From Variovorax boronicumulans (GTDB lineage Bacteria > Pseudomonadota > Gammaproteobacteria > Burkholderiales > Burkholderiaceae_C): a DNA stretch of 64,000 nucleotides. The stretch spans positions 2,430,485 through 2,494,484 of the forward strand of contig NZ_JAAAFX010000004.1 in NCBI RefSeq assembly GCF_019352895.1, given 5' to 3'. Numbering within the stretch: position 1 is the stretch's first letter; every line of letters starts with the position of its first letter. This document shows, piece by piece, positions 33,990 to 43,666 of the stretch. Made by a program: the position numbers and the translations under genes. The notes under the pieces are model-generated. The model worked only from the letters and a program-made list of their open reading frames with translations, was not told the DNA's origin and made no database searches.

Positions 33990-35576
33990 TCAGGGTTTCG
34001 GGTAGGTCACGGTCAGTCTGCGGGGTTGCGTGAAGCTGTCGTTGGTGAACCTGATGTCCACCGAAGTGCTGCCCCGATTGAGTCCGGCACCACATGCCTC
34101 CGAACCGACGATTCCAGAAACATCGATGCTGAAATCTACGATCGTGCGGGCAGGCGGCCTCACCAACTGGTCCAGGATCGTCGTATCGCTCAGCAATTTG
34201 ACCGTCAATTTGTCATTGATCGACGACAGTGCAACACCCGTATTGGCGGGAGCGGGAAACGCCGCCGGCGTGCCGGCATACAAGGTGAATGTCGTCGGCT
34301 CGCAACTAACGAGGTCGAGTTTCTTCACTGCCGGTACCACGTTCCCCAATCCATCCAACACAGTGGGACCCTTGAACAGATCGACGAGCGTCAAATCCGA
34401 CATGATGAAGTCAAGTTGCTTGCCAATGGACGTACCGTCGCCTAGAAGGGTTGAGGCGATCACCGTGGCAAATTTCCCGTCTTCTGGACGGGGATCCTGG
34501 ACCAGGTAGTCCACGCTGCACCCACCGCCCAAGGTCGTGCAACCGCCACGCGACGATGAACCCACTGCGCCATAGTTCGCGGTAAAGACAACAGGAACGC
34601 CGTCCGAGACGGGATTGCCATTGGCGTCGACGATCCGAACCGAAATCTTCGTCGAGTCACCGGTCTTGAGCGCGTTCAGGTTGTACTTTCCCGCACTCAT
34701 GTCGAAGCCTCTCTGAGTCGCCAGGCCCGTGGTCACCGTCAACTGGTCGGATGGCGAGGTGATCGACTTTCCAGTCACCGTGGCCCGCACCACTACCGCC
34801 GTGGCGATGGCACCCGACGAAACCGTCGTGACAACCACGCCTTCGGCGTCGCTCGTGGCTGTCGGAACGTTCAAGGTCACGGCATTGGCCGGCGTGACGC
34901 TGAAGGTCACCGCAGTCCCCTTGACCGGCGCGTTGTTCTTGTCGACCACACGGAAGCGCAAGGTCGCCGACTCGGAGCGCCCATTACCGCCCGAACCCTT
35001 AATGACGATTGAGCGGTCCGCCGGATTCACATCCAGGAAGTTGAGCGCATTCGCCAACAACTGAGGATCCTGCACGCCTGTCGAAGGCGCGCTCGAGATC
35101 GCAATCGCCTTCTGTCCACTGGTCGCCGCTCCAGCCACGTCCGCCGTGGCAGTCAGCATCGTCGCGCCGGTACTGGAAGTGGACGTCGCACGCACCTCCA
35201 CCACGGCCGTGCCGGCATCGTCGGTCAACGCCGTCTTGGCGGCGGGAGAGAAGGTCAACAGCCCCGCGCCGGTCTCGCTGAAAGTAACGATGGCGCCCTT
35301 CACGACGGCACCCTTGGCATCCTTGAGCACAGCCTTGACCTGCGCGATCTCCGCGCTGGAAATGGACGTCGTCGATGTACCGCTGCCACTCAGAACATCA
35401 AGCGTCAGCGTGCTCTGCGCCACCACCGGCGTCTCGGTCGTGGGCGGGGTTGTCGTGCCACCATTACCACCACCCGATCCCGAACCACTCGGCACCGTCG
35501 GACTACCGCCGCCTCCACCGCACGCGGCCAAGGTCGCCGCCATGAGGATCCCCAGCAGTATCTTCTTGCAAGTCAT
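33990..35576 (-). CDS. Lipoprotein with bacterial Ig-like (Big_1-type) domains
   Basis: 528 aa. A lipoprotein signal ends in the lipobox LAAC (Cys19), followed by a Gly/Ser/Pro/Thr linker to about residue 55. Ig-like repeats follow. Segments such as AVLKDAKGAVVKGAIVTFSE, RVVDKNNAPVKGTAVTFSV and VRIVDANGNPVSDGVPVVF repeat the Big_1 theme at about residues 85, 210 and 310. A C-terminal domain has paired cysteines. The gene is visibly richer in A+T than its neighbours. AAGGACG precedes the ATG, and only 25 bases separate it from pilQ, so it looks like the last gene of the pil operon. Function unknown; a surface or secretin-associated role is inference. Confidence 0.85.
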   Translation of the reverse strand: MTCKKILLGILMAATLAACGGGGGSPTVPSGSGSGGGNGGTTTPPTTETPVVAQSTLTLDVLSGSGTSTTSISSAEIAQVKAVLKDAKGAVVKGAIVTFSETGAGLLTFSPAAKTALTDDAGTAVVEVRATSTSSTGATMLTATADVAGAATSGQKAIAISSAPSTGVQDPQLLANALNFLDVNPADRSIVIKGSGGNGRSESATLRFRVVDKNNAPVKGTAVTFSVTPANAVTLNVPTATSDAEGVVVTTVSSGAIATAVVVRATVTGKSITSPSDQLTVTTGLATQRGFDMSAGKYNLNALKTGDSTKISVRIVDANGNPVSDGVPVVFTANYGAVGSSSRGGCTTLGGGCSVDYLVQDPRPEDGKFATVIASTLLGDGTSIGKQLDFIMSDLTLVDLFKGPTVLDGLGNVVPAVKKLDLVSCEPTTFTLYAGTPAAFPAPANTGVALSSINDKLTVKLLSDTTILDQLVRPPARTIVDFSIDVSGIVGSEACGAGLNRGSTSVDIRFTNDSFTQPRRLTVTYPKP

Positions 35577-35601
35577 TCATTCGTCCTTAAGAAAAGCGGC
35601 T

Positions 35602-37743
35602 TCAGCGCGCTGCGTTGCGGTCAGTGATCATCTTGGGCGTGATGAAGACCAACATCTCGGTCTTGTTGAAAGTCCGGTCACGCGTGCGGAACAGCGTGCC
35701 CAGATAAGGCAGTTCGCCCAGCAGCGGGATGCGCGATTCGTTGTTGTTCTCGGTCATCTCGAAGATGCCGCCGATGACCACCGTGCCGCCGTTCTCCACC
35801 AGCACTTCGGTCTGCACGTGCTTGGTGTTGATCGCGAAACCGGCCGTCGTGGCCTGGCCGACCGTGTCCTTGTTGACGTCCAGCGTCAGGATGATGTTGC
35901 CCTCGGGCGTGATCTGCGGCGTGACCTCGAGCTTGAGGTTGGCCTTGCGGAACGCGATCGACGTGGCACCGCTGGAAGTCGCCACCTGGTAGGGCAATTC
36001 GGTGCCCTGCTCGATCAGGGCCTTGGTCTGGTCGGCCGTGACGACGCGCGGGCTGGACACCACCTTGCCCTTGCCGTCGGCTTCGAGCGCGGAGATCTCC
36101 AGGTTGAGCAGTCGAGAGAAGCTCGAATTGAACAGCGACACCGCGAAGGTGCCCGGCGCGTTGCCGTTGCCGGCCACGCCGGTGGACGGCAGGTTCACGA
36201 AGTTCGAATTCGTGAAGGTCGTGGTGGCGCTGGGCTGGTTGGTGAAGCTGCCGCCGACGACCGGGTTCGAGGTCACCACCGGCATCGCGCCAACGGTGCT
36301 GCGCGTGTTGATGATGCCGCCGCCCAGGCGCACGCCCAGCGACTTGCCGAAGGTGTCCGAGGCCTCGACGATGCGCGCTTCGATCAGCACCTGCCGCACC
36401 GGAACGTCCAGCTTCTGAATCAGTTCGGCCACCTGCAACAGGCGCGAGGGCACGTCGGAGACGAAGATCTGGTTGGTGCGCGACTCGGCGATCACGCTGC
36501 CGCGGGCGCTCAGCAGGCGCGAGGTGCTGTTGCCGCCACCGCCGCCGCCCGACGACGCCCCGGTGCCGGTCAGGCCCTGCGCAATGATCAGGGCCTTGGT
36601 GTAGTTGAGCTGGAACGACTGGGTGCGCAGGGGCTCGAGGGTTTCGATGGCCGCCTTGGCCTCGAACTCCATCTTTTCCTTGGCATTGATCTCGTCCTTG
36701 GGCGCAATCCACAGCACGCTGCCGTTCTTGCGCATGCCCAGGTTCTTGGCCTGCATGATGATGTCGAGTGCCTGGTCCCAGGGCACGTCCTTCAAGCGCA
36801 GCGTGAGCGCGCCGGTCACCGAATCCGAGGTGACGATGTTGAAGTTGGTGAAGTCGGCGATCACCTGCAGCAGCGAGCGGATCTCGATGTTCTGGAAGTT
36901 CAGCGACAGCTTCTCGCCGCTGTAACCCACGCCCTGCGTGAGCTTGGTCGGGTCGACCTTGCGCGGGCGCACCTCGACCACGAACTGGTTTTCGCTCTGG
37001 TAGGCGCTGTGCTCCCAGTCGCCGCTGGGCTCGATGGTCATGCGCACGCGGTCGCCGACCTGCTGAGTGGTGATCAGCTGCACGGGGGTGCCGAAATCGG
37101 CCACATCGAGACGGCGGCGCAAGCCTTCGGGCAGCGTCGACTTGGTGAACTCGACCACCAGGTTCTTGCCCTGCTGGCGGATGTCGACGCCCACCTGGTT
37201 GTTGGCCAGGTCGACGATCACGCGGCCGGTGCGATCGGACGCCAGGCGGAAGTCGACGTCGCGCAGCGGCAGGGTGTCGCGGTTGCGGTTTTCCGCGAAC
37301 GAGGCCGAACTGGAGGCCGAGGTCACCAGCGCGGCGCCGGCCACCGGTTCCAGGGACACCAGCAGCGACTTGCCCTGGACCTCGGTCTTGTAGGCCGTCG
37401 CCTGCTTGAGGTTCAGCACCAGCCGTGTGCGCTCACCCGCCTGCACCACGTTGATCGAGCGAAGGTTGCCCTGATTCACTTCGACGGCCGAACGGCCGAT
37501 GCCGTTGGTCACGCCCGGGAAATCGAGCGCGATGCGCGCCGGCGTCTGGATCGCGAAACCCGCAGGCACCGCACTCAGAGGCTGCGTCAGGTCGATGCGG
37601 ACCACTTCGGCGCCCGACTGCATCGACGTGGTCACCGACTCGATCGCGTTCTGCGCGTGCGCCGCGACCACGGCGCTCAGCGTGGCAAGGGAGAGGCCCG
37701 CAGCGCGAAGCCACCGTGCCATCGTTGATTTCTGCTGACTCAT
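35602..37743 (-). CDS. pilQ: Type IV pilus secretin PilQ
   Basis: 713 aa. A signal peptide ends near AHAQ (about residue 31). AMIN-type peptidoglycan-binding regions follow (roughly 35-260), then the STN domain (LNFQNIEIRSLLQVIADF) and N-domains. The secretin core has VSSPRVVTADQTKALIEQG and ends with RTRDRTFNKTEMLVFITP. It forms the outer-membrane pore for the pilus and for DNA uptake. ATG 37743 overlaps the pilP stop by 4 bases, fixing the start against a longer reading frame. Confidence 0.97.
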   Translation of the reverse strand: MSQQKSTMARWLRAAGLSLATLSAVVAAHAQNAIESVTTSMQSGAEVVRIDLTQPLSAVPAGFAIQTPARIALDFPGVTNGIGRSAVEVNQGNLRSINVVQAGERTRLVLNLKQATAYKTEVQGKSLLVSLEPVAGAALVTSASSSASFAENRNRDTLPLRDVDFRLASDRTGRVIVDLANNQVGVDIRQQGKNLVVEFTKSTLPEGLRRRLDVADFGTPVQLITTQQVGDRVRMTIEPSGDWEHSAYQSENQFVVEVRPRKVDPTKLTQGVGYSGEKLSLNFQNIEIRSLLQVIADFTNFNIVTSDSVTGALTLRLKDVPWDQALDIIMQAKNLGMRKNGSVLWIAPKDEINAKEKMEFEAKAAIETLEPLRTQSFQLNYTKALIIAQGLTGTGASSGGGGGGNSTSRLLSARGSVIAESRTNQIFVSDVPSRLLQVAELIQKLDVPVRQVLIEARIVEASDTFGKSLGVRLGGGIINTRSTVGAMPVVTSNPVVGGSFTNQPSATTTFTNSNFVNLPSTGVAGNGNAPGTFAVSLFNSSFSRLLNLEISALEADGKGKVVSSPRVVTADQTKALIEQGTELPYQVATSSGATSIAFRKANLKLEVTPQITPEGNIILTLDVNKDTVGQATTAGFAINTKHVQTEVLVENGGTVVIGGIFEMTENNNESRIPLLGELPYLGTLFRTRDRTFNKTEMLVFITPKMITDRNAAR

Positions 37744-38285
37744 TTCGACCTCTCTTGCAATTCCAACGTCGCCACGCGCTCGATCCACTCACCGGCGGCG
37801 TCCTGCACGATTTCCCGCAAGGCCAGTTCGGTTTCACCGATACGGGTCACGCGCCCGTAATTCAGTCCCAGGTAGTTGCCCACGCGCACCTGGTACAGCA
37901 GCTTGTCGACCATCACCAGCGCCACCGGCTGGCCACCGCGGTTCATGCTGCCGACCATGGCCATCGAGTCCAGCGGCATGGCTTCGAGCGCTTCCTTGCG
38001 CCGTGCCAGCTCGGGCCCGATCAGCCCCGAACTGCTGGGCTGCGCGGAGTCGCGCCGCAGGGCCTGCGTGAGCTTCTGGCTGTTGAAGGGGTCGAGGGTC
38101 GTGCCCTCGGTGTAGGCCTGGGGCGTGAACTTCTTCGGCTCGCTGATGGGCGGTACCGCGGGCCGCACCTTGGCCCGCTCCTCGACCATCCACTGCTGCA
38201 GGTCGTCCTGCTCCGAACCCCAGCAACCGCTCAGCAGCAGCGCCGCGGCGCACAGTCCAAGGGCTTTCAGGAGGGTGGTCATCAT
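37740..38285 (-). CDS. pilP: Pilus assembly lipoprotein PilP
   Basis: 181 aa. The lipobox LLLSGC gives Cys21; a helical linker and the PilP beta domain follow (GQPVALVMVDKLLYQVRVGN; GRVTRIGETELALREIV). It bridges PilNO in the inner membrane and PilQ. ATG 38285 overlaps the pilO stop by 4 bases; the next ATG is one codon later. Confidence 0.95.
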   Translation of the reverse strand: MMTTLLKALGLCAAALLLSGCWGSEQDDLQQWMVEERAKVRPAVPPISEPKKFTPQAYTEGTTLDPFNSQKLTQALRRDSAQPSSSGLIGPELARRKEALEAMPLDSMAMVGSMNRGGQPVALVMVDKLLYQVRVGNYLGLNYGRVTRIGETELALREIVQDAAGEWIERVATLELQERSK

Positions 38286-38959
38286 TTCTTCTTCGCTCCC
38301 GCCGCCGCGGCACGGCGCTGACCGGCCTGCTCCTCGTCGTCGAGGTAGCGGTAGGTGCGGGCCGTGGCGTCCATCGTCAGGGCGCCGTCTTTCTGCGGCG
38401 TGATGGACAGGTCGTTGAGCGTCACGATGCGCGAGAGGTTGGCCACGTCGGCCACGAAGGCGCCCATGTCGTCGTAGCGCCCGGTCACGCGCAGCGCGAT
38501 CGGCAGCTCGGCGTAGTAATCCTTGACCGCCACCTGGCCCGGGCGGAACAGCTCGAACTGCAGGCTGCGGCCCAGGCCGGCCTGGTTGATGTCGGACAGC
38601 AAGGCATCCATCTCGGCCTTGCTGGGCAATTGCTTCTCGAGCAGGGTCACGTACTGCTGCACCTGTTCGCGCTGCTTCTTGAGCAGATCGAGGTTGGCGG
38701 CCTGCGCGACCTTCTTCTGGTAGTCGGCCTTGAGCGTGACCTCGGTGGCGCGCTCCGCCTCCAGCTCGTCGTTGGCGTTGGTCAGCCAGACGAACCACAG
38801 CGCCACCAGCACCAGCGCGGTCACGGCGACGCACAGCGCGTAGCGCGGTGCGGCCGGCCAGACGGACGGATCGTTCGGGTTCAGGCCACGGAACTGCTCG
38901 CCGAAGCGACGCAGGGACGCGGCGACGTCGACATTGGAGGCGAATCGTTTGCTTGCCAT
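38282..38959 (-). CDS. pilO: Pilus assembly protein PilO
   Basis: 225 aa bitopic protein. A transmembrane helix at about 45-65 (YALCVAVTALVLVALWFVWL) is followed by a coiled coil (about 70-120) and a ferredoxin-like periplasmic domain containing GQVAVKDYYAELPIALRVTG. It pairs with PilN in the alignment subcomplex. 12 bases after pilN. Confidence 0.94.
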   Translation of the reverse strand: MASKRFASNVDVAASLRRFGEQFRGLNPNDPSVWPAAPRYALCVAVTALVLVALWFVWLTNANDELEAERATEVTLKADYQKKVAQAANLDLLKKQREQVQQYVTLLEKQLPSKAEMDALLSDINQAGLGRSLQFELFRPGQVAVKDYYAELPIALRVTGRYDDMGAFVADVANLSRIVTLNDLSITPQKDGALTMDATARTYRYLDDEEQAGQRRAAAAGAKKK

Positions 38960-38971
38960 ATCGGTCCCTGC

Positions 38972-39601
38972 CTAACCTTTGACCGCCGGAGTGGCGGCAC
39001 CGGCCGCGCCGGCCGCGCCGGCCGCCGGCTTCGGCACATCGGTCGGGCGCTTGAGGCCGATGCGCATGGTGAAGTTCGCCACGCGGCGCTGGTCGCGCGG
39101 GTTCAAGGTCACGGTGCCGGCCGTGATCTCGATCAGCTCGGGCTTGACCAGCCAGGGACTGCCGCTGCCCAGGTTGCGCAGCAGTTCGGACACGCGCTCG
39201 TTCGATTGCGCCATGCCCTGCAGCGTGACCGTCCGGTCGGTCTGCTTCATGCTGGCCAGGTACACGCCGTCGGGCAACTGCCGTACCAGTTCGTTGAGCA
39301 GGTGCACCGGCATGTTGCGATCGCCCTGCAGGTCTTCGACGGCCTGCTGGCGCGCCTTGAGGGCCGTGATCTCGGCCTGCAGCGTCGAGATCTCCTTGAT
39401 CTCGGACTCGAGCTTCTTGATCTCGGCCTGGAGGTAGCTGTTCTTCGACTGCTGGGTCGAGATCTGTGCCTGGTACCAGACGTAGGCCGCGCCCGCGATC
39501 AATCCTCCCAGCAGGGCCGCGGCGCCCAGCGTCACATAGAAGCTCTCGCGGCGACGCTTGCGGGCCGCCTCGCGATGCGGCAACAGGTTGATCAGGATCA
39601 C
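38972..39601 (-). CDS. pilN: Pilus assembly protein PilN
   Basis: 209 aa. The cytoplasmic N-terminus MILINLLPHREAARKRRR carries the conserved NLLP motif that binds PilM. A transmembrane helix (about 24-45), a coiled coil with heptads to about residue 95 and a small periplasmic domain follow. An Ala/Gly/Pro-rich tail ends the protein. Overlaps pilM by 4 bases. Confidence 0.95.
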   Translation of the reverse strand: MILINLLPHREAARKRRRESFYVTLGAAALLGGLIAGAAYVWYQAQISTQQSKNSYLQAEIKKLESEIKEISTLQAEITALKARQQAVEDLQGDRNMPVHLLNELVRQLPDGVYLASMKQTDRTVTLQGMAQSNERVSELLRNLGSGSPWLVKPELIEITAGTVTLNPRDQRRVANFTMRIGLKRPTDVPKPAAGAAGAAGAATPAVKG

Positions 39602-40689
39602 TGCAGGAACCTCCGCATGGCCAGGCCACAGGACGTCAGGTACGACGGTGCCTCACGGCGCACCTTCTTTTCCCGGATGCCCGAACCCATTTCCATGCCA
39701 TCGAAGGGGTTCACGAGGGTGCAGGCAAAGGAGGTCTGCCGGGTCACGGCACTGGTCAGGCCCGGCAGCGCCGCCGAGCCGCCGGCCAGCAGCACGTAGT
39801 CGACACGGTTGTGCGGCGTGCTGGTGAAGAAGAATTGAAGCGCCCGCGCGATTTCCTGGGCGATGCTGGCCACGAAGGGCTTGAGCACGCCCGAGTTGTA
39901 GTCTTCGGGCAGGTCGCCGCTGCGTTTCTTGCTTTCCGCCTCTTCGGCCGAAAAGCCGTACTGGCGCACGATCAGCTGGGTCAGCTGGGCACCGCCGAAG
40001 GCCTGGTCGCGGTCGTACAGCACCTCCTGGTTGCGCAGCACCTGCATGCTGGTGGTGAAGGCGCCGACCTCGAACAGGGCGACGACCGCATCGCGGCCCT
40101 GGCCGGGCAATTGTTCGATCAGCCGCGAAGTCGCGAGCCGCGACGCATAGGACTCGACGTCGAGGATCACGGCCTTGAGTCCGGCCGCCTCGGCCAGGCC
40201 CTGGCGGTCCTGCACCTTTTCCTTGCGCGATGCGGCGATCAGCACCTCGACATCTTCTGCGGCGCCGGCACTGCGGCCGACCACGCAGAAGTCCAGGCTC
40301 ACTTCGTCCAGGGAGAAAGGAATGTACTGATTGGCCTCGGACTCGACCTGTAGCTCGAGTTCCTGCTCGCTCATGCCGCCGGGCAGCACGATCTTCTTGG
40401 TGATCACGGCCGAAGGCGGCAGCGCCAGCGCGACGTTGCGGGTCCGGGTGCCGCTCTTGCGCACCACGCGGCGCACGGCCTCGGCCACCTCGTCGAACTT
40501 CTCGACGTTGCCGTCGCTGATCCAGCCCCGTTCCAGCGGTTCGATCGCGCACCGCTCGAGCACCAGCTTGCCGCTCGCGTCACGGCCCAGCTCGACCAGC
40601 TTGACGCTGGACGAACTAACATCCAACCCGACCAACGGTGCGGGCTGACGGCGAAACAACGATCCCAGTGCAGTCAAGTTCGATCCCAT
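39598..40689 (-). CDS. pilM: Pilus assembly ATPase-like protein PilM
   Basis: 363 aa actin/FtsA-like cytoplasmic protein. LVGLDVSSSSVKLVEL opens the phosphate-1-type loop; VALFEVGAFTTSMQVL and LLAGGSAALPGL are the other actin-fold loops. It binds the PilN N-terminus. ATG 40689 matches the usual short N-terminus; an in-frame ATG 13 codons upstream is possible. First gene of pilMNOPQ, diverging from mrcA. Confidence 0.94.
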   Translation of the reverse strand: MGSNLTALGSLFRRQPAPLVGLDVSSSSVKLVELGRDASGKLVLERCAIEPLERGWISDGNVEKFDEVAEAVRRVVRKSGTRTRNVALALPPSAVITKKIVLPGGMSEQELELQVESEANQYIPFSLDEVSLDFCVVGRSAGAAEDVEVLIAASRKEKVQDRQGLAEAAGLKAVILDVESYASRLATSRLIEQLPGQGRDAVVALFEVGAFTTSMQVLRNQEVLYDRDQAFGGAQLTQLIVRQYGFSAEEAESKKRSGDLPEDYNSGVLKPFVASIAQEIARALQFFFTSTPHNRVDYVLLAGGSAALPGLTSAVTRQTSFACTLVNPFDGMEMGSGIREKKVRREAPSYLTSCGLAMRRFLQ

Positions 40690-40786
40690 CCGTTTGTAAC
40701 GATTGGAAATATTTACGTATGGTTGCATGCTAGCAGCAAGAAGTGGGCGCTACCAAGGCGCCCCGCCGAGGATCGGCGCGAGCGTT

Positions 40787-40799
40787 GTCAAAAGTTGAC
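40787..40799. repeat. Short inverted repeat in the pilM-mrcA divergent region
   Basis: GTCAAAAGTTGAC has 5-base arms (GTCAA/TTGAC) around AAG. It lies about 100 bases upstream of both genes and could be an operator, but no regulator is suggested by sequence alone. The rest of the 229-base gap shows only the mrcA -10 element. Confidence 0.3.
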
Positions 40800-40889
40800 G
40801 CCCACGTAGTCTTCTGCAACTTACGTGACGACACCCCGGTATTTGGTCGTACGAGACCTTTGCTGACGACCCTTTTCCGGGCCATTTTT

Positions 40890-40895
40890 TATAAT
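40890..40895 (+). promoter_or_regulatory. Candidate -10 element of mrcA
   Basis: A perfect TATAAT, preceded by a T-run. No good -35 hexamer is found at 16-18 bases. It would place transcription start near 40902, just after an in-frame GTG at 40901 and before ATG 40919, supporting the ATG as the mrcA start with a leader of about 17 bases. Confidence 0.5.
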
Positions 40896-40918
40896 GCGCG
40901 GTGACTCCGCCCTCCTCC

Positions 40919-43315
40919 ATGCCCCAATCTCCCCGCCCCGAGAAGCGCGCCAAGCCCGCCTCGACCCGGCCTTTCTGGCTGAAGTGGCTGCTGCGCCTGC
41001 TGTTCTGGAGCGGCGGCATCGTGCTGGCCGGCGCCGTGTCGCTGGCCTGCGTGATCGCCGTTGCACTGGCGGTCGCCTATCCCAACCTGCCTGATATCTC
41101 CGAGCTGGCCGACTACCGCCCCAAGCTGCCGCTGCGGGTGTTCTCGTCCGAAGGCACCCTGATCGGCGAATTTGGCGAGGAACGGCGCAACCTCACGCCG
41201 ATCGCCACGATTCCCAAGGTCATGAAGGACGCCGTGCTGGCGGCCGAAGACGCGCGCTTCTATGACCATGGCGGCGTCGACTACAAGGGCCTGGTGCGTG
41301 CCGGCCTGGCCAACGTGAACCGGGCGAAGAGCCAGGGCGCCTCCACCATCACCATGCAGGTGGCGCGCAACGTCTACCTGAGCTCCGAGAAGACGCTGAC
41401 CCGCAAGATCTACGAGGTGCTGCTGACCTTCAAGCTCGAGCACCTGCTGAGCAAGGACCAGATCTTCGAGATCTACCTGAACCAGATCTACCTGGGCAAC
41501 CGCGCCTACGGCTTCGCAGCCGCCTCCGAGGCCTATTTCGGCAAGCCGCTGCAGGACATCTCGATCGCCCAGGCCGCGATGCTGGCGGGCCTGCCCAAGG
41601 CACCGGGCGCCAACAACCCGGTGAACAACCCGACGCGCGCCCGCGGTCGCCAGCTCTATGTGATCGACCGCATGCGCGACGCCGGTTTCATCACCGCCGA
41701 GCAGGCCGTCGAAGCCAAGAAGGAAGAACTGCACCTGCGCGACGCGGCCGACCCGAACCGGCTGCATGCCGAGTACGTGGCCGAAACCGTGCGCCAGCTG
41801 ATGTACAGCCAGTACGGCGACAGCACCTACACCCGCGGCCTCAAGGTCTACACCTCGCTGGTGGCGGCCGACCAGGCGGCCGCGTACAAGGCGTTGCGCA
41901 AGGGCATCATGGATTACGAGCGCCGCCAGATCTACCGCGGCCCCGAGAAGTTCATCGACCTGCCGACCGACCCGAAGGAACTCGACGAGGCCGTCGACGA
42001 CGCGCTGGCCGAACATCCCGACAACGGCGACGTGATGGCGGCCGTGGTGCTCAAGGCCAGCCCCAAGGAGATCACCGCGGTGCGCGCCAACGGCGACGTG
42101 CTGCAGATCACCGGCGACGGCCTCAAGCCCGCGCAGTCGGGCCTGTCCGACAAGGCGCCCCCCAACATCAAGGTCCGCCGCGGCGCGGTGATCCGGGTCG
42201 CGCGCACGCCCAAGAACACCTTCGAGATCACCCAGCTGCCCGAGGTCGAGGGTGCCTTCGTCGCCATGGACCCGCGCGACGGCGCCATCAAGGCCATGGT
42301 GGGCGGCTTCGACTTCGGCAAGAACAAGTTCAACCACGTGACCCAGGCCTGGCGCCAGCCGGGCTCGAGCTTCAAGCCCTTCATCTACTCGGCCGCGCTG
42401 GAAAAGGGCTTCTCGCCCTCGACCGTGATCAACGACGCCCCGCTGTTCTTCGACGCCGGCACCACCGGCGGCCAGCCCTGGGAGCCCAAGAACTACGACG
42501 GCGGCTTCGAGGGCCCGATGTCGATGCGGCGCGCGCTCATGAAGTCCAAGAACATGGTGTCGATCCGCATCCTGCAATCGATCGGCACACGCTACGGCCA
42601 GGAATGGATCGGCAATTTCGGCTTCGAACGCGAAAAGCATCCGGCCTACCTGCCGATGGCGCTGGGCGCCGGCTCGGTCACGCCGATGCAGATGGCGACC
42701 GCCTACTCGGTGTTCGCCAACGGCGGCTACCGCGTCAATCCCTACCTGATCACCCGCGTCACCGACCACAAGGACCGGGTGCTGGTCGAGACGCAACCGC
42801 CGATGCTCAACGAGACGATGCGCGCGATCCCGCAACGCAACGCCTTCATCATGGACAGCCTGCTCCAGTCGGTGGCCAGCGGCGGCACGGCCGCCAGGGC
42901 CCAGGCCACGCTCAAGCGGACCGACATCTACGGCAAGACCGGCACCACCAACGATTCGCTCGACGCCTGGTTCGCCGGCTTCCAGCCGACCATGACCGCG
43001 GTCGCGTGGATGGGCTACGACACCCCGCGCAAGCTGGGCGACCGCGAGACCGGCGGCGGCCTGAGCCTGCCGATCTGGATCAGCTTCATGGAAACCGCGC
43101 TCAAGGGCGTGCCCGTGGCCGAGCTGACGCCGCCCGCGAGCGGCGTGGTCAACGTCGGCGGCGAGTGGTACTACGACGATTACGGCCCGGGCCGCGGCGT
43201 GTCCAGCCTGGGTGTGGACGCCACGGCGACCTCCGCGGAGGCGACCGGTGGCCCGATCGGCGCGCCGCCCGCGCCCGAGGAGCGCAACCGCATCCTCGAC
43301 CTGTTCAGGAACTGA
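40919..43315 (+). CDS. mrcA: Penicillin-binding protein 1A
   Basis: 798 aa bifunctional peptidoglycan synthase. A basic tail and one transmembrane helix (about 24-54) lead to the GT51 domain with catalytic Glu110 (AAEDARFYDHGG). An OB-like/ODD region follows, then the transpeptidase domain with SxxK (GSSFKPF), SxN (KSKNMVS) and KTG (YGKTGTTND). Divergent from pilMNOPQ, as in many proteobacteria. Confidence 0.96.
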   Translation: MPQSPRPEKRAKPASTRPFWLKWLLRLLFWSGGIVLAGAVSLACVIAVALAVAYPNLPDISELADYRPKLPLRVFSSEGTLIGEFGEERRNLTPIATIPKVMKDAVLAAEDARFYDHGGVDYKGLVRAGLANVNRAKSQGASTITMQVARNVYLSSEKTLTRKIYEVLLTFKLEHLLSKDQIFEIYLNQIYLGNRAYGFAAASEAYFGKPLQDISIAQAAMLAGLPKAPGANNPVNNPTRARGRQLYVIDRMRDAGFITAEQAVEAKKEELHLRDAADPNRLHAEYVAETVRQLMYSQYGDSTYTRGLKVYTSLVAADQAAAYKALRKGIMDYERRQIYRGPEKFIDLPTDPKELDEAVDDALAEHPDNGDVMAAVVLKASPKEITAVRANGDVLQITGDGLKPAQSGLSDKAPPNIKVRRGAVIRVARTPKNTFEITQLPEVEGAFVAMDPRDGAIKAMVGGFDFGKNKFNHVTQAWRQPGSSFKPFIYSAALEKGFSPSTVINDAPLFFDAGTTGGQPWEPKNYDGGFEGPMSMRRALMKSKNMVSIRILQSIGTRYGQEWIGNFGFEREKHPAYLPMALGAGSVTPMQMATAYSVFANGGYRVNPYLITRVTDHKDRVLVETQPPMLNETMRAIPQRNAFIMDSLLQSVASGGTAARAQATLKRTDIYGKTGTTNDSLDAWFAGFQPTMTAVAWMGYDTPRKLGDRETGGGLSLPIWISFMETALKGVPVAELTPPASGVVNVGGEWYYDDYGPGRGVSSLGVDATATSAEATGGPIGAPPAPEERNRILDLFRN

Positions 43316-43324
43316 GGCGCGGGC

Positions 43325-43654
43325 TCAGGCGGCGAACAGCAAGGGCTGTCCCGCCTGCAGCGAGGCTTCGCGCGACAGGTTGCCGAAGAATTCCTCGCCG
43401 GTCTTGGTATCGCGCCACGCCGTGCCATCGTGCCGATAGTGGTAGCCGCCGGAGCGCGCCGCCAGCCAGATTTCCTGCAGCGGCTTCTGCAGGTTGATGA
43501 TCAACTGGCTGCCATTCGGGAAGACCAGCGTGATCATGCCCCCCACGCGCTGGTTGTCGATGTCGGCCTCGGTGGCGTCGTTGATGCGGTCGCAGGACTG
43601 CTCGATCGCAGCCAGTGCGGCTTCCGCACGATCCATGTACTCGGGGTCGGTCAT
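43325..43654 (-). CDS. cyaY: Frataxin-like iron donor CyaY
   Basis: 109 aa. The acidic first helix ([20 protein letters not shown]), the [23 protein letters not shown] strand region with the conserved QPLQEIW-type motif ([17 protein letters not shown]), and the C-terminal FFGNLS are typical. It regulates or supplies iron for Fe-S assembly. ATG 43654 is chosen because the helix starts there. It diverges from lptM with a 12-base gap. Confidence 0.93.
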   Translation of the reverse strand: MTDPEYMDRAEAALAAIEQSCDRINDATEADIDNQRVGGMITLVFPNGSQLIINLQKPLQEIWLAARSGGYHYRHDGTAWRDTKTGEEFFGNLSREASLQAGQPLLFAA

Positions 43655-43666
43655 TACAATTTCACC

